Notes under the pieces: generated by a model
Told to the model about the DNA's origin: nothing
The model's input: the letters and a program-made list of their open reading frames with translations, nothing else
The model's database searches: none
Shown here: in pieces, positions 1 to 7,105 of the stretch
Layout: the number at the start of each line of letters is the position of its first letter
Numbering within the stretch: the stretch's first letter is position 1
Translations under genes and position numbers: made by a program
Source: an uncultured Spirochaetia bacterium
Lineage (GTDB): Bacteria > Spirochaetota > UBA4802 > JAGODF01
NCBI GenBank assembly: GCA_937967705.1
Contig: CALCJG010000187.1
Coordinates: forward strand, 1-17,582
Direction: 5' to 3'
Length of the DNA: 17,582 bases

Positions 1-1
1 C

Positions 2-1051
2 ATCTACAATCTCGCAATCCTGGTGCGGGGAAATTCGACCAAGTCGCATTCCTATCCGGTGGTTGACACCGCCCAGACAGGCTGCTACGATGACAGCCGG
101 GAGATAAGCCCTCCGGCTTCGGACGGGGATTATTACGGCCAGGACGCGCAGTACAGCGGACTGCAGCCCTCCTATACCGACAACGGCGACGGCACCATTA
201 CCGACGACAACACGGGGCTGATGTGGCAGAAGGATCACGGGGGCAAGATGACCTATAGTGATGCGGCGGCGGGAGCAGCCACCGTCTGCCTGGCGGGTTA
301 CACCGACTGGCGCCTGCCCACCATCAAGGAGCTCTACTCCCTCATCCGGTTTGACGGGACCGACCCGGATCCCGCCTCCACCGACCCTTCCCCCCTGGTC
401 CCCTTTCTCGATTCGATATTTCCCTTCGAATACGGAACGGTAACCGGAGAGCGGATCATCGACGCGCAGTATATCTCGGCAACCCGCTACGTGAGCACCA
501 CTATGATGGGCAATGCCACGGCCTTCGGGGTAAATTTCGCCGACGGGCGCATCAAGGGCTATCCCATCGAAGCTGTCAACGGCAGCACAAAAACCTTCTA
601 CGTAAAATACGTCCGGGGGAACACACAATACGGAAAAAACAGCTTTGTCGAGAACGGGGACGGCACCATTACCGACAACAGCACGGGCCTCCAGTGGATG
701 AAATACGACAGCGGTTATTTCCATGCCGGGGACGAGGGCGATGGAAAGATGAACTGGAAACAGGCGCTGGAGCACGCCCGGAACACGCATTACGCCGGCT
801 ACTCCGACTGGAGGCTCCCTAACGCCAAGGAGCTTCAGACCCTAGCGGACTACACGCGGTCCCCGGACACCACGGATTCCCCGGCCATCGACCCGATCTT
901 CTGTCTGACCCGAATCACCGACGAGGAGGGCGGCGGGGACTACGGGTATTACTGGACCGGAACGACCCACCTGTCCACAACGGACAAGGGGAGCACCTTT
1001 GCCGTCTACATCGCCTTCGGAAGGGCCGTGGGCTACATGAAGGCAGAGTAG
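2..1051 (+). CDS. DUF1566 (Lcl_C) domain protein, 5'-truncated by the window edge
   Basis: The reading frame is open to the left edge. The residues before the first possible start (GTG at 23) read IYNLAIL and align with IYNYVRP in the next gene, so the real start lies outside the window and about 66 N-terminal residues, including a presumed signal peptide, are missing. The visible 349 residues carry two copies of the Lcl_C/DUF1566 module. Each has the signature D/N-GDGT-I-TD-x-TGL-x-W followed by DWRLP-x-x-KEL; the first runs from about base 177 and the second from about base 654. The family is found in exported and surface proteins of Legionella, Leptospira and many deltaproteobacteria; its biochemical role is not settled. 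It is a tandem paralogue of the next gene (58 nt apart), with similar length and domain order. Family and truncation are secure; function is unknown. Confidence 0.85.
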   Translation: MYNLAILVRGNSTKSHSYPVVDTAQTGCYDDSREISPPASDGDYYGQDAQYSGLQPSYTDNGDGTITDDNTGLMWQKDHGGKMTYSDAAAGAATVCLAGYTDWRLPTIKELYSLIRFDGTDPDPASTDPSPLVPFLDSIFPFEYGTVTGERIIDAQYISATRYVSTTMMGNATAFGVNFADGRIKGYPIEAVNGSTKTFYVKYVRGNTQYGKNSFVENGDGTITDNSTGLQWMKYDSGYFHAGDEGDGKMNWKQALEHARNTHYAGYSDWRLPNAKELQTLADYTRSPDTTDSPAIDPIFCLTRITDEEGGGDYGYYWTGTTHLSTTDKGSTFAVYIAFGRAVGYMKAE

Positions 1052-1110
1052 AAGTACTGTTATGGTATGTCCCGAAAGACTAAACGTTCCCGCAAGAATG
1101 GAGGTATGAT

Positions 1111-2385
1111 ATGCCCAGAACCCTGATCGCTTTCCTTTTGATCTATACAGCCGCAGCAGGTCTTTACGCCCAGCGAGGCGGATTTGGGGATTTCCCGGAG
1201 GCTGCGTTCATGGACGTACACGGCGCCGGGGCCCAGCGAAGCGACCCCAAGAGCGGCGACCCGGCCGATTACCCGCGGGGATACGGCCCGCAGGGGGACG
1301 TTATACGGATCTATAATTATGTACGCCCCGTCCGGGGGAGTTCCTCCCGGGAGAGGAGTTACCCCCTGGTGGATACCGGGCAGAAGGACTGCTTTGACGA
1401 CCGGAGGAGCATAGACCCCCCCGCCCCTGGAAAGGATTATTACGGCCAGGACGCGCAGCAACAGGGACTGGCCCCGTCCTATACCGACAACGGCGACGGC
1501 ACCGTGACTGACAACAATACGGGACTGATGTGGCGATTAGACCCCGGGGATAAGGTCACCTATGCAGAGGCCGTCAGGGGGGCCCGGTCCTTCAAACTGG
1601 CAGGGCACACGGACTGGCGCCTGCCCACCATCAAAGAGCTCTATTCCCTCATCGATTTCAACGGAACCGATCCCTCCCGGGATCGGGGGGACCCCAAACC
1701 GTTCCTTGATACCCGCTATTTCAGGTTTTCCTACGGGAAGGAGGGCTCGGGGGACCGGATCATCGATTCCCAGTTTGCCACCGCCACTCTCTATACCAGC
1801 ACCACCATGGGGGGAAATAAAACCATGTTCGGCGTCAATTTCGCCGACGGCAGGATAAAGGGATATCCCGCCGAGGCGCTGGGGCCCCGGAGTGCCAAAA
1901 AATATTACGTCCTGTACGTCCGCGGCAATCCCCGGTACGGGAAGAACCGGTTTGTCCGCAACGGAAAGACCGTAACGGACCAGGCCACGGGGCTCGTATG
2001 GGCCAGGGAGGACAGCGGCAAAAGCATGAACTGGAAAGAGGCCCTGGCCTGGATTCAGCGGCTGAACAGAACGAAGTATCTCGGCTACGCGGACTGGCGG
2101 CTTCCCGATGCCAAGGAACTGCAGAGCCTGGTGGATTATTCACGTTCCCCGAAGCATACGAAGTCGGCCGCCATCGCCCCTTTCTTTCACTGCAGCAGGA
2201 TCACAAATGAAGCCGGCGGGGATGACTATCCCTATTACTGGACGAGCACGACCCATATCAGTTCCGACGGCTCGGGTTCGAGGGCCGTCTACATCGCCTT
2301 CGGCGAGGCCCCGGGCTTCTTTTCCCCGGGACGGGAGGGAGGTTTCGGGAAGCCGGGACATCACAAACGCTCCCCAGAGTATTAA
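1111..2385 (+). CDS. Exported DUF1566 (Lcl_C) domain protein, complete paralogue
   Basis: A 424-residue protein with an N-terminal signal peptide (hydrophobic core about residues 4-19, likely cleavage near LYA-Q21), so it is exported; no lipobox is present. A GGAGG at 1100-1104, six bases before the ATG, fixes the start. Residues 22-120 are a lead-in region. The first DUF1566 module covers about 123-255 (NGDGTVTDNNTGLMW, then DWRLPTIKEL at 168-177) and the second about 281-400 (TDQATGLVW, then DWRLPDAKEL at 328-337). The tail (401-424) is Gly/Lys/His-rich. It is roughly 60 percent identical by eye to the preceding partial gene and shares exact nucleotide blocks with it at a constant offset of 1307 bases. 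By family it is an extracytoplasmic or surface protein; ligand and role are unknown. Confidence 0.88.
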   Translation: MPRTLIAFLLIYTAAAGLYAQRGGFGDFPEAAFMDVHGAGAQRSDPKSGDPADYPRGYGPQGDVIRIYNYVRPVRGSSSRERSYPLVDTGQKDCFDDRRSIDPPAPGKDYYGQDAQQQGLAPSYTDNGDGTVTDNNTGLMWRLDPGDKVTYAEAVRGARSFKLAGHTDWRLPTIKELYSLIDFNGTDPSRDRGDPKPFLDTRYFRFSYGKEGSGDRIIDSQFATATLYTSTTMGGNKTMFGVNFADGRIKGYPAEALGPRSAKKYYVLYVRGNPRYGKNRFVRNGKTVTDQATGLVWAREDSGKSMNWKEALAWIQRLNRTKYLGYADWRLPDAKELQSLVDYSRSPKHTKSAAIAPFFHCSRITNEAGGDDYPYYWTSTTHISSDGSGSRAVYIAFGEAPGFFSPGREGGFGKPGHHKRSPEY

Positions 2386-2521
2386 TTGAACGTTCATGGA
2401 CCAGGGAAAGGAATTACCTTTAACAAATGAGGTTCCGGGGATATTCTATCGAGGAGGCCCTGTCCTTCTGCCTCCCGGTCAGGGCCGCAGGGGCTTGAAC
2501 ATCCCCAGAGGAGCGATTATA

Positions 2522-2713
2522 ATGAGGATAGAACCTGTCGTGCGGAAAATATCCCCCGAAGAAGACGATGCGAAGAACGACCTGGAGTACTGGCTCTCAC
2601 GCTCCCCCAGAGAGCGGATTGAGGCGATGACGCTCCTGCGGGAACAGTACTTTATCCTCCTCGGCTATCAGGAGCCCCCCCGCATCGAGAATACAGTGAC
2701 CAGAAGAAAATAA
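2522..2713 (+). CDS. Small protein normally paired with a downstream nucleotidyltransferase
   Basis: A 63-residue soluble protein. The frame is open back to 2396, but ATG 2522 is preferred because GAGGAG lies at 2508-2513, eight bases upstream, and because the protein from here reads like the family. It starts MRIEPVVRKIS, then an acidic stretch (PEEDDAKND), then a helix with YW..SPRERIEAMTLLREQYF (residues 23-43) and a basic end TRRK. I recall short proteins with this Y-W...S/P-x-E-R-I/L-E-A-x-x-x-L-R-x-Q-Y/W pattern directly upstream of DUF6036/AbiEii-like nucleotidyltransferase genes; that is family memory, not a search. The neighbour here is exactly such a gene, broken (2722-2915). A role as partner or antitoxin of the enzyme is inference. 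The gene itself appears intact. Confidence 0.65.
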   Translation: MRIEPVVRKISPEEDDAKNDLEYWLSRSPRERIEAMTLLREQYFILLGYQEPPRIENTVTRRK

Positions 2714-2721
2714 AGAGGCGT

Positions 2722-2915
2722 GATGATCTTCTGGATTTCATAAAACTGCTTGCAGAAAACAGGGTAGACTTCGTCCTTGTGGGAGCCCATGCCCTGGCTT
2801 ATTGCGAGATACCGGGGTCTACCATATAAGCAGGGAGATGCTCATCAGGAACAAACTGGCAACCGGCCGCGAAAAGGATATCCTCGACGTAAAAACACCA
2901 CAAAACAGCCTCTGA
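2722..2915 (+). pseudogene. Remnant of a DUF6036/AbiEii-like nucleotidyltransferase, internally deleted
   Basis: Two fragments of one gene are visible. Frame 2722-2829 encodes DDLLDFIKLLAENRVDF followed by VLVGAHALAY, the N-terminal helix and first strand of minimal nucleotidyltransferases, where VGAHALA normally leads into a G-x-x-R-x-T-x-D-x-D catalytic stretch. Here it becomes CEIPGSTI and stops at 2827-2829. A different frame, about 2814-2915, encodes VYHISREMLIRNKLATGREKD with ILDVK, the typical C-terminus (I-S/R-E-x-L-I-x-N-K-x-x-x-G-R-x-x-D-x-x-D-V). The central region with the catalytic aspartates is gone and the join is out of frame. No ATG or GTG sits at the expected place in the N-terminal frame, so the start also looks damaged. 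The gene lies eight bases after the small partner gene. It cannot encode an active enzyme. Confidence 0.75.
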
Positions 2916-2934
2916 TCCGTGAGGGAAGAGATCT

Positions 2935-4467
2935 TCAAAACTGCACGATCTCTATGGCCTTTTCGGTGACCGCCGCAGCGTAGATGCTATTCCCCACGAC
3001 TTTAAAATCCACGGCCCGGAAGGGACCGCAGGTAAGGCCGTTGACGTGCAGGTATTGAGGCCTTACCGACTCACGGACCGCCGCTAGGCAGTATTTTTTC
3101 CTGTCGTCCGTCAGGCCCAGGCGCTCGATGTACATCCCCTCGACACCGACGAGGCGGTGCTCCAGGCCGTCGAAGAAGAGGAAGTTGCCGAAGGACTTCC
3201 TCGTACCGGTGATGCGCTTCTCCCTCTCGTCGTAATGGGGGATACTACCCTCTTCCCGGGTGAAGTAATAGGCGATATGGTTCCCGTCCGGCGTGAGGAC
3301 CGGTCCGGCCACATGGTCATAGGGCCCTCTCACCTCCCGATTGTACTGAAGGTAAATCGACTTTCTGGGGTTTATAAAGAAAACGCCCTCCTTCGGTTTC
3401 AGAAAATTCAGGAAGGAAAAGGTACAGCAGCTCTTGATGTTAGCCCACTCCTTGCTCAGGGAGAGCCCGCAGTTATAGGCCGTGTCGGAAGCGCTCGCGC
3501 CTCGAAAGCGGAACGCGAAGGCTCTGCCGTCATTGGTCGGTACCGGCGCGATGGGGTCTTGATAGGGGCCCAGCCGGACCTTGCCGTAAAGAAAGCTGAG
3601 CCCCTTATCCGCCGTGAAGAAGTGCCGGGAACCGTCACGGCTGAAATGTATCTTCAACCCCCACCGGCAGGGACCGATGGTCTTACCGCCGATATTGTAG
3701 AACTGTTTCCTCTCCCCGGAGTCTTTGACATGCAGGAAGGCATATCGGGAACCGCTGCCGCTGAAGACCAGATGATCGACATACCCCGGTCCGGCATACT
3801 GCCTTTCGTTAATCTGCACTATATAGTCCCCGAAATCCCTCCCGGCGATAAAACCGAAGAGAGCGCCGTCATCGCTGAATTGACAGGAGCGAACATATCG
3901 GAAGGGCCCAAATCTTCTGTCCTTCGTCAGCACATGGTATCGTGTCTCGTAAACGTCCTGCTCCTCCCCTTTGTCCGCCGCTTCCAGGGAGATATAGTTG
4001 TCCCCCGCGGGACTCAACACCACCCGCCGGGACCTTGCAAAGGTTTTAACAAGCTTTTGGTCCCGGAAGAGAAGGTAGGTCAAGGCGGTGCTGTTCCAGG
4101 AATCCCCGTAGCCGTAGAGAACGCAAGAGCCGTCCCGGGAAAACTGTATACTCTTCAGGCTCACGTAGCGATGTTCGGACCGGTGATAATCATCGATCTG
4201 CAGGAACGTAGCGGAAGGAGAGGACGCGCAGGCCGCATGCCGCCCGTCGGGGGAAAGGATGAGTATGGGCGGCGAGGGGCTGTCCGGAAGCTTGCCCAGG
4301 GGAAATCTCTTAACCAGCTTTCCTGCCGTGGCGAGGGCTTTTACCTCCTTCCCGGCGGCGGCGTGAAGAGGAGAGGCTGTTAAAACAAATCCCCCAGCCA
4401 GGAGCAGAAGGAGAAGGCCACAGAAGCCCCGCAATCCCCGCCCCGTAAAAACAGAGTTCTCCTGCAT
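2935..4467 (-). CDS. Exported WD40-like (PD40-type) beta-propeller protein
   Basis: A 510-residue protein with a signal peptide (basic n-region, core LLLLLLAGGFVLTA about 18-31, likely cut after LHA at 34-36). The rest is a run of propeller-like repeats built on S-x-DG followed by a hydrophobic strand: SPDGRHA (72-78), SRDGSCV (110-116), SDDGALF (198-204), SGSGSRY (236-242), SRDGSRH (276-282), TNDGRAF (311-317), TPDGNHI (392-398). Most are preceded by a G-P-F/Y/G/C motif (187-188, 226-227, 265-266, 300-301, 381-382, 481-482). This is the PD40/TolB-like style of propeller, likely a periplasmic protein-interaction scaffold. No catalytic motif is seen. Its ATG immediately follows the TAG of the upstream CsgG-like gene with zero bases between, implying translational coupling. 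A long open frame on the other strand is a shadow. Confidence 0.8.
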   Translation of the reverse strand: MQENSVFTGRGLRGFCGLLLLLLAGGFVLTASPLHAAAGKEVKALATAGKLVKRFPLGKLPDSPSPPILILSPDGRHAACASSPSATFLQIDDYHRSEHRYVSLKSIQFSRDGSCVLYGYGDSWNSTALTYLLFRDQKLVKTFARSRRVVLSPAGDNYISLEAADKGEEQDVYETRYHVLTKDRRFGPFRYVRSCQFSDDGALFGFIAGRDFGDYIVQINERQYAGPGYVDHLVFSGSGSRYAFLHVKDSGERKQFYNIGGKTIGPCRWGLKIHFSRDGSRHFFTADKGLSFLYGKVRLGPYQDPIAPVPTNDGRAFAFRFRGASASDTAYNCGLSLSKEWANIKSCCTFSFLNFLKPKEGVFFINPRKSIYLQYNREVRGPYDHVAGPVLTPDGNHIAYYFTREEGSIPHYDEREKRITGTRKSFGNFLFFDGLEHRLVGVEGMYIERLGLTDDRKKYCLAAVRESVRPQYLHVNGLTCGPFRAVDFKVVGNSIYAAAVTEKAIEIVQF

Positions 4468-5010
4468 CTATTTCAATTTAAACTGCAACCTGATATCATA
4501 ACCCATTTTGTTGGCGACCTCTATGGGGCGCTCCCCCGCCCCGGTCCTGGAGGCCATGAGGACGATCTCGCCGGATTCCACATCGATCATCTTCACCGTG
4601 ACCCCATGAAGGAAATAGCTGCTCCCCGTTCGATCCAGCCTGCCGGTACCGAAGACGACGTAGCGCACATTGGCCAGCTTCCCCACCTTGACCGCATCGG
4701 CGGAATTGGTGATGCCGGTCTGCTGCAGGTTCAGCTCCTTAAGGATCAGATCTATCCGGCTCCGCTCTATGACGGAAAAGCCCGACTGGAGGAAATAGAT
4801 GCTGAGAGCATCCGAGAATTCCTCGGATATATGGCGGAAATCCTTCTCGCCCTTCATATCCTTGAAAAGGAAGCCGGCCAGGGCGCACTTCTTCGTTCCC
4901 TTGACCTTCAAATCTCTGCTCACGTAGATATTCCCCGTTCCGCAGGCGGCAAGCATAAGGGTGATGAGTATGAGATATCCAAAGGGTTTCAGGTTTTTAC
5001 AGGCGTTCAT
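4468..5010 (-). CDS. CsgG-like lipoprotein
   Basis: A 180-residue protein from the chosen ATG (5008-5010). A longer frame reaches 5040, but GGAGAG (complement of 5018-5023) sits seven bases before the inner ATG, and the inner start gives a compact signal peptide with lipobox LMLAAC (Cys23). The mature part has the CsgG/LpoB-type core: a strand near ALAGF, a helix with FSDALSIYFLQSGFSVIERSRIDLILKEL (about 65-93), then GKLANVRYVVFGTGRL (110-125) and a MIDVESGEIV strand (141-150). In curli systems CsgG forms an outer-membrane secretion pore; many CsgG-fold lipoproteins instead act as accessory or activator proteins. At 180 residues it is short for a full CsgG channel (about 260), so an accessory role is likelier. 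It is directly joined to the propeller gene downstream, which suggests a shared complex. Confidence 0.75.
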   Translation of the reverse strand: MNACKNLKPFGYLILITLMLAACGTGNIYVSRDLKVKGTKKCALAGFLFKDMKGEKDFRHISEEFSDALSIYFLQSGFSVIERSRIDLILKELNLQQTGITNSADAVKVGKLANVRYVVFGTGRLDRTGSSYFLHGVTVKMIDVESGEIVLMASRTGAGERPIEVANKMGYDIRLQFKLK

Positions 5011-5167
5011 GGTCAGTCTCTCCGAATAGATTGGCCCCATAAGAGAGCCCTGTTAATAATCTATACACCGTCCATCCCCGGATAGGCAAGAAAATAACGC
5101 CTTCCCTGCGGGAAAAAACCGGGCGGGAGCTCCCTCCCCCTCTGCGAACAGGCTCCGGGATGCCCCC

Positions 5168-6337
5168 CTATTCCTGTAAAAATCTCTTCAGCAACCCCTT
5201 CGTATAATACCTGGCCCGAGCCTGCTCATAGGGCTGCACGGCTTCCCCCCGGTAAAACCGGATGTATTTCTCCGCCCCCGGGGAACAGTCAAAGCGATTC
5301 TCCCCGTCCCAGGCAACCCAGTCCCCCGAAGGAAAATGGAAGAACCGCAGGTAATCCCCCGTCTCGTAGTTGAGAAACAGGTAGCCCCGGCTGGGCCAGG
5401 CGCAGGTGAGAATAATTTTCTTTTCGGGATGCCGGGAGAGGGAATGAGTAACGTAATGATGCCGGGTTATAGTGGGGAACCCGCGCAGGGAGGAATCCTT
5501 AAGATTGAGCAGGGAGAGGGGCTGATGGTCGTTGAACTCGATGGCCAGGAGATTCCCCCCCTGGAGGAGGCGTATCCTTTCCACGATATCGGTCATCGGA
5601 TAGGCCTTGATCAGTTTCCCCTTCAGGTCCCAGTGACGGACGGCCCCCTTGAGTCCCTTGAAAGATCCCGCGAAGATGCTTTTGCTGTCGGCGGCAAAGG
5701 CCACGGAGCGCACATAGTCTTCCTTGATCGTTACGATCTTCCTGCCGGAGATGTCCAGGACCTGTAGCCTGCTGCTGTCGTTGAAGGCGAGGCCGATCTT
5801 GCCGCCGTCGGGGCTGATGTCCATATCGAAGATCCACGAGGGGAGGGGATGCAGCGTTTTCAGGAGCCTTCCGTTCGGCCTCCACATTTTACACAAGCCC
5901 CGGGAGGCGGTAACAAAAAATTTATTCGTAGGACTATAAGCAAGATTGGACACATGAGACGAGTGGCCCGGCAGCGACCGCACGGTCTTCCCGTCCCGGT
6001 CGAGCAGCAGGGCGGTTCGGCTGTATCCGCCCACGACGATCCTGCGGCCGTCGGGACTGACGGCAACCGCGAAGGGATACCAGCGGAGCCTGACCTCTTT
6101 CGGCTTCATGGTACCGATATCCCAGAGCTGAAGGGAGGAGACGGTGCTCGTGATAAACCCTTTGCCGTCAGGGAAAAAGGCCGCGGGTTTGTCCTGGCGG
6201 TCGGCTTTCTTTTCAAAATCGATGACCAGTCTCTCCGGCGGCAGCGCTTTGTTTTCCGGCTCCTTCCTGCCCCGCGTCTGACAGCTCAGGAGGCAATAGA
6301 GGATGAAAAGGATAATGACGGTTTTAAACTGTTTCAT
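5168..6337 (-). CDS. WD40-repeat lipoprotein
   Basis: A 389-residue protein from the ATG at 6335-6337. An open extension to 6454 is not used because the inner start gives a clean lipoprotein signal: MKQFK, hydrophobic core VIILFILYCLLSC, Cys19. No strong ribosome-binding site is visible. WD40 repeats follow: FFPDGKGF..LQLWD (54-73), VSPDGRRIVVGG...LLLD (93-113), YSPTNKFFVTAS..CKMW (134-152), ISPDGGKIGLAF..LQVLD (174-195), FAADSKSIFAGS...RHWD (214-237). The C-terminus has PSGDWVAWDGENRFDCSPG (336-353) and then an EQARARYY...LL segment. That tail resembles the one that closes many bacterial WD40 proteins, some of which also carry caspase-like domains; no protease domain is present here. It is likely an envelope-anchored scaffold. 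Upstream lies a 163-nt spacer with a strong hairpin. Confidence 0.8.
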   Translation of the reverse strand: MKQFKTVIILFILYCLLSCQTRGRKEPENKALPPERLVIDFEKKADRQDKPAAFFPDGKGFITSTVSSLQLWDIGTMKPKEVRLRWYPFAVAVSPDGRRIVVGGYSRTALLLDRDGKTVRSLPGHSSHVSNLAYSPTNKFFVTASRGLCKMWRPNGRLLKTLHPLPSWIFDMDISPDGGKIGLAFNDSSRLQVLDISGRKIVTIKEDYVRSVAFAADSKSIFAGSFKGLKGAVRHWDLKGKLIKAYPMTDIVERIRLLQGGNLLAIEFNDHQPLSLLNLKDSSLRGFPTITRHHYVTHSLSRHPEKKIILTCAWPSRGYLFLNYETGDYLRFFHFPSGDWVAWDGENRFDCSPGAEKYIRFYRGEAVQPYEQARARYYTKGLLKRFLQE

Positions 6338-6428
6338 GATTGGTTTTCCCAGGAATGAAATTCGCTGAATGGCTTCAGGATAAATCAGATAAACGGAATC
6401 GAGGGTGGAAAAACGGATACCCAAGCCT

Positions 6429-6484
6429 TGCTGATCTTCTTCCCCTGTTCCCACCGCCTAAATCAGCAGGAACAGGGGAGAGAA
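6429..6484 (-). repeat. Strong hairpin with interleaved second inverted repeat
   Basis: TCCCCTGTTCC (6441-6451) is perfectly complementary to GGAACAGGGGA (6469-6479) across a 17-base loop; a one-base bulge allows four further pairs (6437-6440 with 6481-6484). A second pair, TGCTGAT (6429-6435) and ATCAGCA (6462-6468), interlocks with it because one arm lies in the loop of the first. The element begins 16 bases after the Tudor-like gene stop and lies about 90 bases before the WD40 lipoprotein start, in the same transcript direction. No U-tract follows, so it is not a textbook terminator. It could be a 3' end stabiliser or a leader switch. Confidence 0.6.
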
Positions 6485-6500
6485 ATAGACATGAATTGAA

Positions 6501-6920
6501 TTACTTCTTGAACATACGATTGAGCGGCACGGTACTGGGGGTTCCCCCCTGGTCCCATGCAACGACCGCGTTGTCGCCCTCAATCTTTTTGATCACGCCA
6601 TCGTAAAAGGCGTTATCCGTGGGCCAGAGCGCCCATACCTTTGTGCCGACCGCAAAGCTCACCCCGCCGGGGATCTTCTTGAGGGAATCGGCCCCCAGCT
6701 CCCGGGTACTCCCGTCATGGAACTCCGCGACGCAGGCCGATCTGGTACACTTGTTGATTTTAGCAATATACCATTTGCCGTCCGTCCATTTTGCGGCAAC
6801 CGCATCACCGGGATTAAGATTGATGCGGGAACAGGCAAGGAACAGAAGAGCAACCAGGCAAATCATTGCGCCTGTGAGGAAGCGGGAATAAAACAGGTAA
6901 TTCGTAATACGGACCTTCAT
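6501..6920 (-). CDS. Small lipoprotein with two Tudor-like domains
   Basis: A 139-residue protein from the ATG at 6918-6920, fixed by GGAGG (complement of 6926-6930) five bases upstream; a longer frame to 6947 lacks such a site. The signal peptide ends in lipobox LFLAC (Cys30). The mature protein has two similar about 50-residue modules, each starting G-D/T-x-V-x-A-x-W: NPGDAVAAKWTDGKWYIAKI (36-55, continuing to about 84) and VGTKVWALWPTDNAFYDGVI (91-110, to the end). The pattern of W, a short loop, aromatic-Y-x-G/A-x-I, then V/A-x-F/W-D matches the Tudor/SGF29-like barrel fold. Tudor-like domains are best known from eukaryotic chromatin readers, but related barrels occur in bacterial envelope proteins. 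The ligand is unknown. A weak promoter is possible (ATACAA at 6974-6979 and ACTTTA at 6951-6956 on the complement, 17-base spacer). Confidence 0.7.
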   Translation of the reverse strand: MKVRITNYLFYSRFLTGAMICLVALLFLACSRINLNPGDAVAAKWTDGKWYIAKINKCTRSACVAEFHDGSTRELGADSLKKIPGGVSFAVGTKVWALWPTDNAFYDGVIKKIEGDNAVVAWDQGGTPSTVPLNRMFKK

Positions 6921-7105
6921 ATATTCCTCCTTTTCATTCTTCTCCACTTTACTTTACGAGTGATAATCATTAAATACAAGTTATTTTTTCTTGATCGTTC
7001 TCAGGATAAAACAAACATATAACGGTAGCCGTTGATTAAATATAAACCCTCGGCGCAAGGCGGACTATAAGGCCAGGGAACTTCTATAGCAGAGTCAGCC
7101 CCTCC

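Noticed and set aside
2495..2523. TTGAAC and TATAAT with a 17-base spacer just before the small partner gene
   Set aside because: Good boxes, but the -10 overlaps the start codon at 2522, so transcripts would lack the start; the GAGGAG site argues for translation from that ATG on a longer message.
3157..4383. 408-residue open frame on the + strand opposite the propeller gene
   Set aside because: The - strand frame is longer, has a signal peptide and regular S-x-DG repeats, and abuts the CsgG-like gene; the + frame shows no family features.
6962..6971. GATAATCATT resembling half of a Fur box
   Set aside because: Only a partial match without the repeated hexamers, in an AT-rich promoter region where such strings arise by chance.
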